Notes: generated by a model from the sequence alone, not told the origin. A DNA stretch of 64,000 nucleotides from Flexibacter flexilis DSM 6793 (GCF_900112255.1 NZ_FOLE01000003.1:265522-329521), one strand, 5' to 3'. Positions 18,653-29,350 are shown, counted from the stretch's first letter. Numbers and translations: made by a program.

Positions 18653-21550
18653 ATGAAACTCAACATTCACAATCGAGAAAAATTTGTGCAGAGGCACATC
18701 GGGGCAGAACCCGAAAAAATCCAACAAATGTTAGCCACCATTGGCGCGGCTTCGGTAGATGAGCTTATTTCGCAAACCGTTCCTGCCAACATTAGGTTGC
18801 CCAAAGCTCTCAACTTACCCGCCCCACAGAGCGAGTTTGAGTTTCTGAAAAATTTTAAGGCCATTACCTCCCAAAATCAAATTTTCAAATCCTACATCGG
18901 AATGGGCTACTACGGTACGATTGTGCCGCCTGTTATTCTTCGGAATATTTTGGAAAATCCAGGTTGGTACACGGCTTACACGCCGTATCAGGCCGAAATC
19001 GCACAAGGTCGCCTCGAAGCCCTTCTCAACTACCAAACCGCTGTCATTGACCTTACGGGAATGGAAATCGCAAACGCTTCGCTTCTGGATGAAGCCACCG
19101 CCGCCGCCGAAGCCATGACCATGCTCCACAGCCTTCGTAAACCTTCCAAAAAAACTGCTGATACTTTCTTTGTTTCAGAACTTTGCCTTCCTCAAACCAT
19201 AGACGTACTGCTCACTCGTGCCACGCCTCTGGGAATCAAACTAAAAGTTGGCAATCACCTTACCCAAGACCTTACAGATGCTACACTTTTCGGCGTAATG
19301 CTTCAGTATCCAGCCGCCGACGGTCAGGTATTTGATTATACAGATTTTATTGCTGCTGCCCACGAACAAGATTTGTTTGTGGCTGTTGCTGCCGATTTGC
19401 TTTCGCTTACTTTGCTCAAATCACCAGGCGAAATGAACGCCGACGTGGTGGTGGGCAGTTCGCAACGTTTTGGCGTGCCAATGGGCTTTGGTGGCCCACA
19501 CGCGGCATTTTTTGCTACGCGCGACGAGTTCAAACGCAATATTCCAGGCCGTATCATTGGTATTTCGATAGATGCCGAAGGCAACAAGGCGTACCGTATG
19601 GCTTTGCAAACGCGTGAACAACATATTCGCCGCGAAAAAGCTACTTCTAACATTTGTACGGCGCAAGTATTGTTGTCGGTAATGGCAGGTAGTTATGCGG
19701 TTTATCATGGTGCTAAAGGCCTAAAAGCCATTGCCGAACGCATACACGGACTTACGCAAGTGTTGGCGCAAGGTCTTGCCAAATTGGGTTACAAACAAGA
19801 AAATGGCGTAGCTTTCGATACGCTAAAAGTAGCCGTAACGCGTCAAGATACCATTAAAACATTGGCAGAAGCTGCCGAAATTAATTTGCGTTATTTCCAA
19901 GAAAGCGCACACGTAGGCATTTCTTTGGACGAAACGACAAGCCTCGAAGAAGTAAAAGCTTTGTTGGCGGTTTTTGCTAAAGCTGCCGAACGTGCCGTTA
20001 ATTTTTCGGTAGAAGAATTGGCCGAAAATGTGGAATTGGCTATTCCTGCAGCTTTGGTGCGTGAGTCGGCTTACCTGACACACCCCGTTTTCAATAGCTA
20101 CCATACCGAACACGAGATGTTGCGCTATATCAAACATCTGGAAAACAAAGATTTATCAATGGTTCATTCCATGATTTCTTTGGGTTCGTGTACCATGAAG
20201 CTCAACGCTACTACAGAAATGATTCCTGTTACTTGGGCTGAAATCGGTAATATTCACCCGTTCGCGCCAACGTCTCAGACCAAAGGTTTCCAACAAATCG
20301 TTACGAATTTGGAAAAATGGTTGTCGGAAATTACAGGTTTTGCGGGCGTTTCGGTGCAACCTAATTCAGGCGCACAAGGCGAATACGCTGGCTTGATGGT
20401 AATCCGCGCGTATCACGAAAGTAGGGGAGATGCGCACCGCAATGTTTCGCTTATTCCTTCTTCTGCACACGGCACAAACCCAGCTTCGGCGGTAATGGCA
20501 GGCATGAAAGTAGTGGTAGTAAAATGCGACGAAAAAGGCAATATTGATGTGGCCGATTTGAAAGCGAAAGCCGAACAATACAGCCAAAATCTTTCTTGCT
20601 TAATGGTTACTTATCCATCTACGCACGGCGTTTTTGAGGAAAGTATCCGCGAAATTTGTGAGACAATTCACCAACACGGCGGCCAAGTGTATATGGACGG
20701 CGCAAACATGAACGCGCAAGTTGGCCTTACAAGTCCAGGCTTTATTGGTGCGGACGTTTGCCACTTGAATTTACACAAAACCTTCTGTATTCCGCACGGT
20801 GGCGGTGGTCCGGGTGTTGGCCCAATTGGTGTAGCAGCGCATTTAGTACCGTTTTTGCCAAGCCACGCCGTTGTAAAAACAGGCGGAGACAATGGCATTC
20901 ATGCGGTTTCGGCTGCACCTTATGGCAGTGCCAGCATTTTGGTAATTTCGTATGCGTACATCGCCATGATGGGCACGGAAGGACTTACTAATTCTACGCG
21001 TCATGCCATTCTGAATGCGAACTATATCAAAGCACGTTTGGAACAACATTATCCGATTTTGTACACGGGCAGCAATGGCCGTTGTGCGCACGAAATGATT
21101 GTGGATTTCCGCCAGTTCAAACATACATTGGGCGTAGAGGTGGAAGATGTGGCCAAACGCCTAATGGATTATGGCTATCATGCGCCTACCGTATCGTTCC
21201 CTGTGGCGGGTACGCTTATGATTGAGCCAACCGAAAGCGAAAGCAAGGAAGAATTAGATCGTTTCTGCGATGCCCTTATTTCGATTCGTCAGGAAATACA
21301 AGAAATCGAAGACGGCGCAGCCGACAAGCAAAACAACGTGTTGAAAAACGCGCCGCATACGGCTTCTTCGGTGTTGTCGGAGCAATGGAACAGACCATAC
21401 AGCCGCGAAAAGGCCGTTTATCCGTTGCCTTACGTGCGTGCCTCTAAGTTCTGGCCAAGCGTTAGCCGCATTGATAGTGCTTACGGCGACCGCAATTTGG
21501 TTTGTGCTTGTGTGCCTACGGAAGAATACGAACAAGCTGCAAACGTTTAA
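18653..21550 (+). CDS. gcvP: Glycine dehydrogenase (decarboxylating), P protein
   Basis: A 965-residue PLP enzyme, the P subunit of the glycine cleavage system. It decarboxylates glycine and passes the aminomethyl group to the lipoyl H protein. The full-length form (N and C halves fused) is present. The PLP lysine is Lys709 in [16 protein letters not shown]; other marks are [21 protein letters not shown] near residue 105-125 and MIEPTESE near the end. The gcvH and gcvT genes are not in this window. Cytoplasmic, monocistronic, with its own promoter and terminator. Confidence 0.98.
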   Translation: MKLNIHNREKFVQRHIGAEPEKIQQMLATIGAASVDELISQTVPANIRLPKALNLPAPQSEFEFLKNFKAITSQNQIFKSYIGMGYYGTIVPPVILRNILENPGWYTAYTPYQAEIAQGRLEALLNYQTAVIDLTGMEIANASLLDEATAAAEAMTMLHSLRKPSKKTADTFFVSELCLPQTIDVLLTRATPLGIKLKVGNHLTQDLTDATLFGVMLQYPAADGQVFDYTDFIAAAHEQDLFVAVAADLLSLTLLKSPGEMNADVVVGSSQRFGVPMGFGGPHAAFFATRDEFKRNIPGRIIGISIDAEGNKAYRMALQTREQHIRREKATSNICTAQVLLSVMAGSYAVYHGAKGLKAIAERIHGLTQVLAQGLAKLGYKQENGVAFDTLKVAVTRQDTIKTLAEAAEINLRYFQESAHVGISLDETTSLEEVKALLAVFAKAAERAVNFSVEELAENVELAIPAALVRESAYLTHPVFNSYHTEHEMLRYIKHLENKDLSMVHSMISLGSCTMKLNATTEMIPVTWAEIGNIHPFAPTSQTKGFQQIVTNLEKWLSEITGFAGVSVQPNSGAQGEYAGLMVIRAYHESRGDAHRNVSLIPSSAHGTNPASAVMAGMKVVVVKCDEKGNIDVADLKAKAEQYSQNLSCLMVTYPSTHGVFEESIREICETIHQHGGQVYMDGANMNAQVGLTSPGFIGADVCHLNLHKTFCIPHGGGGPGVGPIGVAAHLVPFLPSHAVVKTGGDNGIHAVSAAPYGSASILVISYAYIAMMGTEGLTNSTRHAILNANYIKARLEQHYPILYTGSNGRCAHEMIVDFRQFKHTLGVEVEDVAKRLMDYGYHAPTVSFPVAGTLMIEPTESESKEELDRFCDALISIRQEIQEIEDGAADKQNNVLKNAPHTASSVLSEQWNRPYSREKAVYPLPYVRASKFWPSVSRIDSAYGDRNLVCACVPTEEYEQAANV

Positions 21551-21570
21551 GTTTTCTTTGATTAAACAAA

Positions 21571-21620
21571 AGCGAAGGCTGCTCTACTAATGTGGGGCAG
21601 TCTTTTCTTTTAATGACGTA
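21571..21620 (+). terminator. Intrinsic terminator of gcvP
   Basis: AAGGCTGCTC pairs with GGGGCAGTCTT allowing G-U pairs, followed by TTTTCTTTT. Confidence 0.75.
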
Positions 21621-21734
21621 TTGGGTATTTCACTCCCTAAAATTCAATGGCCATTCAATATTTGTTTGCAGTGTTTTCGCATGTGTGGTCTTCTTGTCAT
21701 CTGTACATTTTTTGTAAAAAATGTACGGTAATTC

Positions 21735-22565
21735 TTATAATGACAACATCATCTCGTATTGCGCAATAAAGCGTTTCAGACCAATGCCAGACAAAAATTG
21801 GTCTGTTGTGCGGTCGGCTTTATCGGCATTAATCATGGCCGTTTGCTTGTTGATTTGCTTGGCCAAATGGCTAAACAAATACGTGGCCGCGCCTTTGTGC
21901 CGATGCGCTGGGTGCGTGGCAAACTGCTGTATTCGGTTGCTTTGTTGGTTATAAATCAGATACGAAATGAGACTTCCTTCTGGCGTGCACAAAGCCCATA
22001 TTTGTATATTTTCTTGCTGATTTCCGATGGTTTGAATGCTGTTTTGCCACGTGGGCGGCCAATCCCAAAAAGTTTGGGCAAGCGGCCAGTCCAGTGCATC
22101 AAGTCGCTGAAGTTGCCACGCAATCGGCTGGTATTTCGGCTGAATCATGCCCTTGTAGCTTTGCAAAACGCGCACCGTTTCAAAACCAATTTTTTGGTAT
22201 GCCCGAATCGCTTTTTCGTTGGCTTCTATCACTTCCAACTGCACCGACTCAAAATGATTGGCTTTTAGTTTAGGTAAAATAAAATCATACAATTGCCTCG
22301 TAATCTGCTGTTTGCGATGGCTCGGCACAACGCCTGTGCCTGCGTTGTAAACAGCCGTTTTATTCGTGCCGTGCAACACAAAACCGACAAGCTGGCCGCC
22401 GTCGAAAGCTCCTACCGACCAAGACAAGTCTATATTTTCCGCATGGATTTTGGCAGCAAGCACAGGCTCGGTCAAGTGCATGGGAATCAGATAATCCGAA
22501 AAAGCCAAATTAAAAGCCTGCGTCAGTTCGGGCAGACTGATATTTTCTAAGGTGTTGATTTCCAT
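21735..22565 (-). CDS. GNAT-family N-acetyltransferase
   Basis: A 276-residue cytoplasmic protein. The N-terminal half is a GNAT domain: GGQLVGFVLHG, the acetyl-CoA loop region VVPSHRKQQITRQLYDFILP (a variant of V-x-P-x-x-R-x-x-G), and EANEKAIRAYQKIGFE. The C-terminal half (LIYNQQSNRIQQFATHPAHRHKGAATYLFSHL) has a second acetyl-CoA-like loop, so this may be a double-GNAT protein. The substrate is unknown. It lies 18 bp behind the SIMPL gene, probably in the same transcript. Confidence 0.85.
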   Translation of the reverse strand: MEINTLENISLPELTQAFNLAFSDYLIPMHLTEPVLAAKIHAENIDLSWSVGAFDGGQLVGFVLHGTNKTAVYNAGTGVVPSHRKQQITRQLYDFILPKLKANHFESVQLEVIEANEKAIRAYQKIGFETVRVLQSYKGMIQPKYQPIAWQLQRLDALDWPLAQTFWDWPPTWQNSIQTIGNQQENIQIWALCTPEGSLISYLIYNQQSNRIQQFATHPAHRHKGAATYLFSHLAKQINKQTAMINADKADRTTDQFLSGIGLKRFIAQYEMMLSL

Positions 22566-22583
22566 TTTATTAAATTAAACTCC

Positions 22584-23477
22584 TTACTTTTTGCGTTCCA
22601 AGCGGTACATTTGTCTGAGCAGCAAGATGTATTGTATGCCTACTTCGGGGCTGTCGGCATTGATTACTTTATCAAAACCGCTGCGGTCGATACCTTCATA
22701 ATAAAAGGTTTTGCTTTTGCGTGCGATTTGCTTGGCGTAGTTGCTATTTTGGCTATAATCCTGAAAATCACCACTTTCAAAAGCGGTATATTCCTTGTAT
22801 TGTTGGTTGGGATACACATAAGTAAACCGTTCGGAAAGACTCGGATTGCCCACAGGCTTAATGGCAAATAATTTCTGGTAATTTTCCACACGCTTTGCCG
22901 TGATTTTGAGGGCTTCGGCCAACAAATTTTGATGAATTTCTTCGGTGTTATCGTTGATGTAATCCACTTTGATAATGTCATAAATCCCGAACTCCGCCGC
23001 AAATTCAATGATTTTGTCTATGTCCGCAAACTTGCTGGTAGTTACGATTACGTTCTTTTTTAGCTCAAAACCTTTTTCGATTTGGGTCGCTTTTCTTTCA
23101 GAAACCACATAATCATAAATCTTATTTTGCGCGATAAAATCCACGAAAACAGCTTCTTTTTTTAGCCCAATGCCTTTTAATTTTTGCAAAAAGCCGTTGA
23201 TGCGTTCTGAGATTTTCGCGTTACATTCTTTGGGCGTAACGGCCTCCTGATTCAGCCCCAACGTGAGTACATATTTATCGGCTGTTTTCTGTAACAATAT
23301 TTTTACGTTCATGGCCAGCGTCGAATCTGTGACCACATAGCCATACAAATCGTCTCCCGCCAACACGTCGTCGGTGCGATGATTGCGCCCAAACGACTGA
23401 TTCCCGCTAATTTGTGCCCAAGCCGAACCGCTGCCCAGTAGCAGACCAGCCGCCAGTATCCAATGTATTTTTTTCAT
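22584..23477 (-). CDS. SIMPL-domain (DUF541) periplasmic protein
   Basis: A 297-residue exported protein with a signal peptide (MKKIHWILAAGLLL to AWAQ). The body has the features of the SIMPL/DUF541 family: an alternating strand region (YVLTLGLNQEAVTPKEC), repeated subdomains with the segment KNVIVTTSKFADIDKIIEFAAEFGIYDIIKVDY, and a run that ends in ALKITAKRVENYQ. The biochemical role of the family is not established. The ATG at 23475-23477 is chosen because the open frame above it overlaps the PHA synthase terminator and only then does a signal peptide appear. Confidence 0.72.
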   Translation of the reverse strand: MKKIHWILAAGLLLGSGSAWAQISGNQSFGRNHRTDDVLAGDDLYGYVVTDSTLAMNVKILLQKTADKYVLTLGLNQEAVTPKECNAKISERINGFLQKLKGIGLKKEAVFVDFIAQNKIYDYVVSERKATQIEKGFELKKNVIVTTSKFADIDKIIEFAAEFGIYDIIKVDYINDNTEEIHQNLLAEALKITAKRVENYQKLFAIKPVGNPSLSERFTYVYPNQQYKEYTAFESGDFQDYSQNSNYAKQIARKSKTFYYEGIDRSGFDKVINADSPEVGIQYILLLRQMYRLERKK

Positions 23478-23501
23478 TTTCGTAAAAGCAATGTGATTGT
23501 A

Positions 23502-23532
23502 CAAAAACGGGCTTACATTGCTGCAAGCCCGT
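23502..23532 (-). terminator. Intrinsic terminator of the PHA synthase gene
   Basis: ACGGGCTT (23507-23514) pairs with AAGCCCGT (23525-23532); on the minus strand it is followed by TTTTTG. It separates phaC from the SIMPL-GNAT pair. Confidence 0.85.
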
Positions 23533-23548
23533 CGGTTTATCTGTCCAA

Positions 23549-24601
23549 TTAGTCTCTTTCTTTGAGCCATTTGGTAATGGTTGGCGCGAGTTCTTTTTGC
23601 GAACGATTTCCCACAAAAACCCCAATATGTCCACCAGGGAACTCGTACATGGTTTTGTCCGTTGAGCTTACCAAATCGTTGAGCGGCTTAGAAGCCGTCG
23701 GCGGAACAAGATGGTCTTCGGCTGCAAAAATATTTAGCAAAGGCATATTGATATTTTTCAAATTCACTTTTTTGCCAACCACCAACTCGCCGCGCATGAG
23801 CTTATTTTGTTGGTATAAGTCCTTGAGGAACTGACGATAACATTCGCCTGCTTGGTCGGGGCTGTCGGCTACCCATTTTTCCATACGCAAAAAATTCAGG
23901 AGCTTGTCTTTGTCCTGAAGCATATCTACCAAGCCGTTCATTTTGCGAACTTTGCTCATTGGTTTGAGCATATCAAATCCGAAATTCAAGAAATCACCTG
24001 GCACAACACCGCCATAACCGTCCACGATAGCATCCACATCCAGCCCACGCGACCAACGGAACAACAAGCCTTCTTCAATGGAGAAGTCCACAGGCGTAAC
24101 CATGGTAATCAAATTTTTGATTTTTTCGGGATAATGCGAAGCAAAAATCGTACTGAATGTTCCGCCCTGACACACACCCAACAAATTGATTTTGTCGTGG
24201 CCTGTGGTTTTGCGTACATAATCCGCACAATCGAGCATGAACCCGTTAATATAGTCGTCCATGGTGTTGTAGCGGTCGGCACGCGTAGCATAACCCCAGT
24301 CAATCAGGTACACGTCCACACCCGAAGCCACCAAATTGCGGATAAGACTGCGGTCAGGTTGCAAGTCCATCATGTCGGCGCGATTCACCAACGCATAAGC
24401 AATCAACAAAGGCGTTTTGAGCGTTACTTTTTCGCTTTTGTAGCGATAGAGCTTTATTTTGCCCGACTGCCAAACCACCTCGCGCGGCGCAGTAGCTACA
24501 TCAACTTCATCAATTTGGGCTAAATTTTCATAGCCTCTTACCACTTTACTGGCACTGTCTGCAACTTCTTGCAACAGATTAGAAATAGGCTCGGTTGTCA
24601 T
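23549..24601 (-). CDS. phaC: Class III poly(3-hydroxyalkanoate) synthase subunit PhaC
   Basis: A 350-residue alpha/beta-hydrolase-fold enzyme that polymerises hydroxyacyl-CoA into storage polyester. The lipase-like box is GVCQGG with catalytic Cys144, with Asp296 in AAEDHLVPP and His325 in PGGHIG completing the triad. The length matches class III and IV PhaC (about 355), not class I (about 590). Class III needs PhaE and class IV PhaR for activity; neither is adjacent, nor are phaA, phaB or a phasin. It has its own promoter and terminator. Confidence 0.93.
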   Translation of the reverse strand: MTTEPISNLLQEVADSASKVVRGYENLAQIDEVDVATAPREVVWQSGKIKLYRYKSEKVTLKTPLLIAYALVNRADMMDLQPDRSLIRNLVASGVDVYLIDWGYATRADRYNTMDDYINGFMLDCADYVRKTTGHDKINLLGVCQGGTFSTIFASHYPEKIKNLITMVTPVDFSIEEGLLFRWSRGLDVDAIVDGYGGVVPGDFLNFGFDMLKPMSKVRKMNGLVDMLQDKDKLLNFLRMEKWVADSPDQAGECYRQFLKDLYQQNKLMRGELVVGKKVNLKNINMPLLNIFAAEDHLVPPTASKPLNDLVSSTDKTMYEFPGGHIGVFVGNRSQKELAPTITKWLKERD

Positions 24602-24676
24602 CGGAGAAATGTTTTTGGGGTTGGATAATTCAATAGGACATACGGCAAAGTTTTTATGGTTTCCTTGCCTACATCA

Positions 24677-24706
24677 CAAATATACCTTCCCTTATTATAA
24701 TTCCAA
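24677..24706 (-). promoter_or_regulatory. Promoter of phaC
   Basis: On the minus strand, TTG (24706-24704), a 19-nt spacer and TATATTTG (24684-24677). The leader would be about 70 nt. Confidence 0.7.
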
Positions 24707-24888
24707 GCCCCAACCAAGTTTTATTTATGCACGAATAAATTATCTTTAATCTATAACTTTTATCACAAAAAACACTTACAAAAGTCAATTAAAATACTGC
24801 TAAATCCTTTCCGAACTGGATTATTATCGGTAAGTTTGTCTCTATTGTCTATTTTTGCAGCGCACTTACCAAAATCATAAAAATATAC

Positions 24889-25455
24889 ATGAAACTCATC
24901 TTAGCTTCTGGCTCACCACGTCGCAAACAATTGTTACAAGAATTGGGCTACTCGTTTTCTGTCCAAACCAAAGACGTAGCCGAAGATTTTCCCGCTTCGC
25001 TGCCAGCCGCCGAAGTCCCCGTATTTTTGGCTTACAAAAAAGCAAAGGCTTTTGCCTCCGAAGAACTTGCAGATAAAGTAGTTCTGACCGCCGATACCGT
25101 CGTAATCTTGGACGGAAAAGTGCTTAACAAACCAGAATCTGAAGCGCAAGCCTTCGAGATGCTCTCGGCACTTTCGGGGCGTGTGCATGAGGTCGTTACG
25201 GGTGTGTGTGTGCGTACCGAACATTCCGTACATACTTTTTCAGACCAAACCAACGTATATTTCAAACCATTGAGCGAAGAAGAAATCATTTTTTATATTC
25301 GCCAGTACAAACCCTTCGACAAGGCAGGAGCTTACGGCGCACAAGAATGGCTTGGCATGATTGCTGTAGAGCGTATCGAAGGTTCTTATTTTAATGTTAT
25401 GGGCTTGCCTGTGCATAAAGTGTATGAAGCATTGCGCAGTTTTCATTTGGAGTAA
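24889..25455 (+). CDS. maf: Maf-family nucleoside triphosphate pyrophosphatase
   Basis: A 188-residue cytoplasmic house-cleaning enzyme, of the dTTP/UTP pyrophosphatase (YhdE) branch. It opens with LILASGSPRRKQLLQELG, the family signature, followed by the catalytic TADTVV, NKPESEAQA, the GRVHEVVTGV strand and DKAGAYGAQ. Length is typical. A -7 element TATTTTTG sits at 24850-24857, about 32 nt before the ATG. The next gene follows after 24 bp. Confidence 0.95.
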   Translation: MKLILASGSPRRKQLLQELGYSFSVQTKDVAEDFPASLPAAEVPVFLAYKKAKAFASEELADKVVLTADTVVILDGKVLNKPESEAQAFEMLSALSGRVHEVVTGVCVRTEHSVHTFSDQTNVYFKPLSEEEIIFYIRQYKPFDKAGAYGAQEWLGMIAVERIEGSYFNVMGLPVHKVYEALRSFHLE

Positions 25456-25479
25456 AGTGTTACTTTTTCTTTTTTAGTT

Positions 25480-26406
25480 ATGGTAAAGAAAATATTTTTA
25501 TTTGTATTGATAATCTGTGGGTTACAAGTGGTTTATGCCCAAAAAAAACCAATCAAACAGCCCAAAAAGGTTTTGGAAACTGTCTATATTCGGGATAATT
25601 TTTATGCCGACGAAATAGAAATAAGTGTAGAAGATTGGGTTTATTTTATTGGCTACAAATTGCACGTAGAAGGTGGCGATTCTGCTCGTAAAATGCTTCC
25701 AGATTTGCGGCTACTTGCCCCACAAGCCTACCAATTGCTCAACATTGTGCGCGACCTTTGCCAGCGCGAGCCAGGCGATGCTGTCATGTTGGCCACCAAT
25801 AATTTAGGCGAAATATTACAGCCACTTACTTTTGTGGAACAAGTAAACAAAAGCAAAGAGTCTTTACTTCCTGCTACTGAATTTCCGATTACGGGCATTA
25901 GCTACGAGCAAGCGAAGGCATTTTGTGCGTGGCGTACCAACCAAATTACTGAATTGTTGAATAGTGGGAGCAAAAAAGCTAAGAAATTAGGTTTACAAAA
26001 AGCGATTTTCAGATTGCCGACTCCCGCCGAAGCAGATTCGCTGCTTGCCTTGTGCCAAGACCCCAACCAAGACGGTCAAGTCGATTCTGTTTTTATCAAA
26101 ACAGGTTGCCGCCTCTGGAATTATAGCCGTAGCATTGGTTGCCCCGATGATGGCCTGAAAGTTCAGACCTACGGAAAGCAAGCCATGATGCGCTACCGAA
26201 CCTACGACCCCATTCCGCAAGGTTTTTTTGACGTGTTGGGGAATGTGGCCGAACTGACTAATCAAAAATATATCTGTAAAGGTGGCAGCTTTCGGCAACC
26301 CGCTCAAGACGGACTCAGTGGCGCATATATTCGCTATTCTCAGCCCGAACAATGGATAGGGTTTCGGTGTTTTGCCGAATATGTTTTTACACCCAAAGAA
26401 AAATAA
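25480..26406 (+). CDS. Secreted formylglycine-generating-enzyme-fold (FGE-sulfatase) protein
   Basis: A 308-residue exported protein with a signal peptide (1-20, VVYAQ). The body follows the FGE-sulfatase/SUMF1 fold used by gliding proteins GldJ and GldK: EISVEDWVYFI, PITGISYEQAKAFCAWR, FRLPTPAEADSL, GFFDVLGNVAELT, KGGSF and WIGFRCF. There is no lipobox cysteine, so it is not GldJ or GldK, which are lipoproteins. The redox-active cysteines of true FGE are not evident, so it probably is a structural or binding member of the fold. It is followed by a terminator. Confidence 0.8.
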   Translation: MVKKIFLFVLIICGLQVVYAQKKPIKQPKKVLETVYIRDNFYADEIEISVEDWVYFIGYKLHVEGGDSARKMLPDLRLLAPQAYQLLNIVRDLCQREPGDAVMLATNNLGEILQPLTFVEQVNKSKESLLPATEFPITGISYEQAKAFCAWRTNQITELLNSGSKKAKKLGLQKAIFRLPTPAEADSLLALCQDPNQDGQVDSVFIKTGCRLWNYSRSIGCPDDGLKVQTYGKQAMMRYRTYDPIPQGFFDVLGNVAELTNQKYICKGGSFRQPAQDGLSGAYIRYSQPEQWIGFRCFAEYVFTPKEK

Positions 26407-26543
26407 AGAATGTTGTTCGTCCGCGATATTTTAAAGGATTTTCTTTTTAATATTTTGATAGTCAGTGGATAGTCGATGCTTACAGGGTGCGCATGGCGTA
26501 TCATCGAAAAAATATAGCGAGGGAAAATAATTTTTTGATACCG

Positions 26544-26572
26544 AAAAGCGGCTTGTAAAGGCCGCTTTTTTT
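26544..26572 (+). terminator. Intrinsic terminator
   Basis: AAAAGCGGC (26544-26552) pairs with GCCGCTTTT (26561-26569), loop of 8, followed by T's. Confidence 0.92.
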
Positions 26573-26678
26573 ATGCGTTAGCTTGAATGAAAAAATAAAG
26601 GTTGGTAACAAAATTATATTTACTGGCGTTAAACTTATACGTTACGAACGCATCTTACTACCAAAAATTTTCGGAGCT

Positions 26679-28067
26679 ATGAAACAAGAAGTATTATGGT
26701 CTTTGCGCTTGGGATTTTCGCGCAAGCAGGCCGAGCAAATCAAGACATTAGGCATAGAAACATTCTTGGAAAAATCTTTTGCGGCTGACTGGCAGGTGCA
26801 AGAACCTGCGTGTTTTGAGGGCGTAGCCAAAACGCAAGAAGAATTAAAGAAAGAGGTTTTAGCCGCGAAAGAGGCCGCCAAAGAAGGAAAAAAATTGATT
26901 CGGAAAGAATATAAAAAAGTAGAATTGGAGTTTAAGGCATGGTGGCTACAGCGCATGAGTGAAGCGGAATTTCCGTTGCATGAGAAAATGAATTTATTTT
27001 GGCATAATCATTTTGTTTCTACATTTAAATCCGTCAAATTTCCTTATTGGATTTATCAACAATATCTTATCATTAATCAACATTCTTTAGGTAATTTTAA
27101 AGAAATGACTAAAGCAATGATGTATTCAAATGCTATGCTAAAATATTTGAGTAATAACAAAAATAAGAATGGGAAAATAAATGAAAATTTGGGTAGAGAA
27201 TTGCTTGAATTATTCACATTAGGCGAGGGACATTATACAGAATCTGACATTAAAAATACAGCTTTATCATTAGCTGGACTTACAACAAGCAATCAAAAAG
27301 GAGAATACAAGTCAAAACAAAAAAATAATGACATTAAAAGTGTATTTTGGAAAAAAGGTAATTTTATTATTGATGATGTAATTGATATTATTTTTGAGCA
27401 AAAAAATGTTCAATATTTTGTTACAGAAAAAATATTAAAATGGTTTGTATATGACAACCAAAGCAAAGATTTAGTAAAAAAATATGGTGATAAATTCCGA
27501 GAATATAATTTTGAAATAAAACCATTTTTAGCATTTATTTTCAAAAATGAATATACTAAAAATACAGCAGGAAGCCAAATAAAAAGTCCATTGATTTATG
27601 CTTTTCAGGTTTGTAATGAGCTAAATATTAATAATATTTCTTATGTGAATTTAGCTTCTTTTATTAAGAATCAAGGCATGGATTTGTTTGACCAACCTAG
27701 TGTAAAAGGCTGGGAAGGAGGTAAAACATGGCTAAGTACACAAATTTATTTGTCCCGCAATCAACTGGCCAATATACTTACTTCTCAGAGTGCTGCCAGC
27801 CAACAACAACTAATCAATTCACTGCGCAAGGCAGACCCAGAAGCAACTCCTTATCAGCCGCATATTCAATTTGATACGCAGCATAAAGCAAAAGAAATCA
27901 TTAAAGAAATGGCTGATAATCTGATATTTGAGTGTGACGATGCGCTTAAAAATGACATGAGTAACATACTCAAATACGATTTCAATCCGAAGGACGAAAA
28001 CGCCGAAGCAAGTGTATTTCGTTTGTTTAATTTTTTGATAAAAACACCTGAATTTCAACTGATTTAG
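26679..28067 (+). CDS. DUF1800 family protein
   Basis: A 462-residue protein of the DUF1800 family: LWSLRLGFSRKQAEQIKTLG at the start, KMNLFWHNHFVST (residues ~105-117), the conserved NENLGRELLELFTLGEGHYTESDI (~168-190) and a C-terminal part ending SVFRLFNFLIKTPEFQLI. DUF1800 genes nearly always precede a DUF1501 gene, as here, 4 bp apart. The biochemical function is unknown; export is likely. The ATG at 26679 is chosen over upstream in-frame starts at 26583 because family members begin at this point. The middle of the gene is more AT-rich than its neighbours. Confidence 0.85.
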   Translation: MKQEVLWSLRLGFSRKQAEQIKTLGIETFLEKSFAADWQVQEPACFEGVAKTQEELKKEVLAAKEAAKEGKKLIRKEYKKVELEFKAWWLQRMSEAEFPLHEKMNLFWHNHFVSTFKSVKFPYWIYQQYLIINQHSLGNFKEMTKAMMYSNAMLKYLSNNKNKNGKINENLGRELLELFTLGEGHYTESDIKNTALSLAGLTTSNQKGEYKSKQKNNDIKSVFWKKGNFIIDDVIDIIFEQKNVQYFVTEKILKWFVYDNQSKDLVKKYGDKFREYNFEIKPFLAFIFKNEYTKNTAGSQIKSPLIYAFQVCNELNINNISYVNLASFIKNQGMDLFDQPSVKGWEGGKTWLSTQIYLSRNQLANILTSQSAASQQQLINSLRKADPEATPYQPHIQFDTQHKAKEIIKEMADNLIFECDDALKNDMSNILKYDFNPKDENAEASVFRLFNFLIKTPEFQLI

Positions 28068-28071
28068 AGCG

Positions 28072-29253
28072 ATGGAAAGACGTAAATTTTTGCAAATGGC
28101 CACCACTTATACGGGTGGATTGCTATTACTACCAGATTTTTTGTCGGCAGCAGGTAATTTGTCTTCCGAAAATATGGATTTGGCTAATGACAATATTGTT
28201 GTTTTCGTGCAACTTACAGGCGGAAATGATGGCCTTAATACATTTGTTCCTTACGAAAATAGTTTGTATTATGATTACAGACCAAATATCGGAATTTCAG
28301 CAGACCAACTAATCAATAAAAGTAATGGTTTAGGCTGGAATCCTGCGTTGGAAGGGCTGGCACAAATTACGCAAAATGGCCATTTTAGTTTAATACAAAA
28401 TGTGGGTTATCCGAACCCTAATCGCTCGCATTTTAGAAGCATGGAAATTTGGCAAACGGCCTCCGATGCCAAACAAAATTTATCGCGTGGTTGGTTGGGT
28501 AGATTTCTGGAAATACACGACCATGACAACCCAATTTCTGCGATTAATGTTGCTTCTACCGACAATTTGGCTCTGGCTTCTGATGCCGTAAATTCAATTA
28601 CCATAAAAGACCCAAGAGTTCTTGCAAAAAATAAAATTGCTGCATCTAATTTAGTGCTTTCAGAGAATCCACAGTTAGATTTTGCAAGAAAAATAGCGTA
28701 TTCGTCCACACACGGAATGGCCGAAATTCAAGCGGCATTAAATAAAAGTAAAAATACATTATTTCATTACGAAAATAATTATATTTCTAAGAATTTGAAG
28801 TGGATTTCGCGCATGATAAAAGGCGGTTTGGCTGCGAAAGTTTATTATACTTCTTTGGGAGGTTTTGACACGCACGAAAATCAAAGAGAAGTACATCAAA
28901 GAGTATTAAAAGGAGTAAATGATGGCATTTTTTCTTTTTATTCTGACCTGAAAAATGCTAATCTTTTAGACCGTGTAACTATCGTCGTATTTTCGGAATT
29001 TGGGCGAAGGGTAAAAGACAACGGCTCTGGCACAGACCACGGCACAGCCGCGCCGCTGATGGTTATTGGCGGAAAGAATCAAGGAAAAATCATCGGCAAA
29101 AATCCTGATTTAGCTAATTTGGATAGCGGTGGCGACTTGATTTATGACATAGATTTCAGGTCGGTGTATGCCAGTATTTTGGAAGATAAATTTGGTTTTG
29201 ATGCGCGAAAAATTGGTATCAAACAGCCCAAGTTATCAGGGCTTTTTGTCTGA
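28072..29253 (+). CDS. DUF1501 family protein, twin-arginine-type leader
   Basis: A 393-residue protein. The N-terminus ERRKFLQMATTYTGGLLLLPDFLSAAG has a paired arginine and a hydrophobic stretch typical of Tat signals. DUF1501 has an alkaline-phosphatase/sulfatase-like fold; motifs here are VFVQLTGGNDGLNTFVP, NRSHFRSMEIWQTA, TSLGGFDTHENQ, VVFSEFGRR and GTDHGTAAPLMV, the last two probably binding metal. With DUF1800 it forms a conserved two-gene exported unit of unknown substrate. Confidence 0.87.
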   Translation: MERRKFLQMATTYTGGLLLLPDFLSAAGNLSSENMDLANDNIVVFVQLTGGNDGLNTFVPYENSLYYDYRPNIGISADQLINKSNGLGWNPALEGLAQITQNGHFSLIQNVGYPNPNRSHFRSMEIWQTASDAKQNLSRGWLGRFLEIHDHDNPISAINVASTDNLALASDAVNSITIKDPRVLAKNKIAASNLVLSENPQLDFARKIAYSSTHGMAEIQAALNKSKNTLFHYENNYISKNLKWISRMIKGGLAAKVYYTSLGGFDTHENQREVHQRVLKGVNDGIFSFYSDLKNANLLDRVTIVVFSEFGRRVKDNGSGTDHGTAAPLMVIGGKNQGKIIGKNPDLANLDSGGDLIYDIDFRSVYASILEDKFGFDARKIGIKQPKLSGLFV

Positions 29254-29350
29254 AATTCATTGTTTTCTAATTCTTCTTACAAAAATAATGAGGCAAGAGT
29301 TAAACCTTTTGCCTTTTTTTATATCAATAGACAAACAAAAACTGGAAGAT

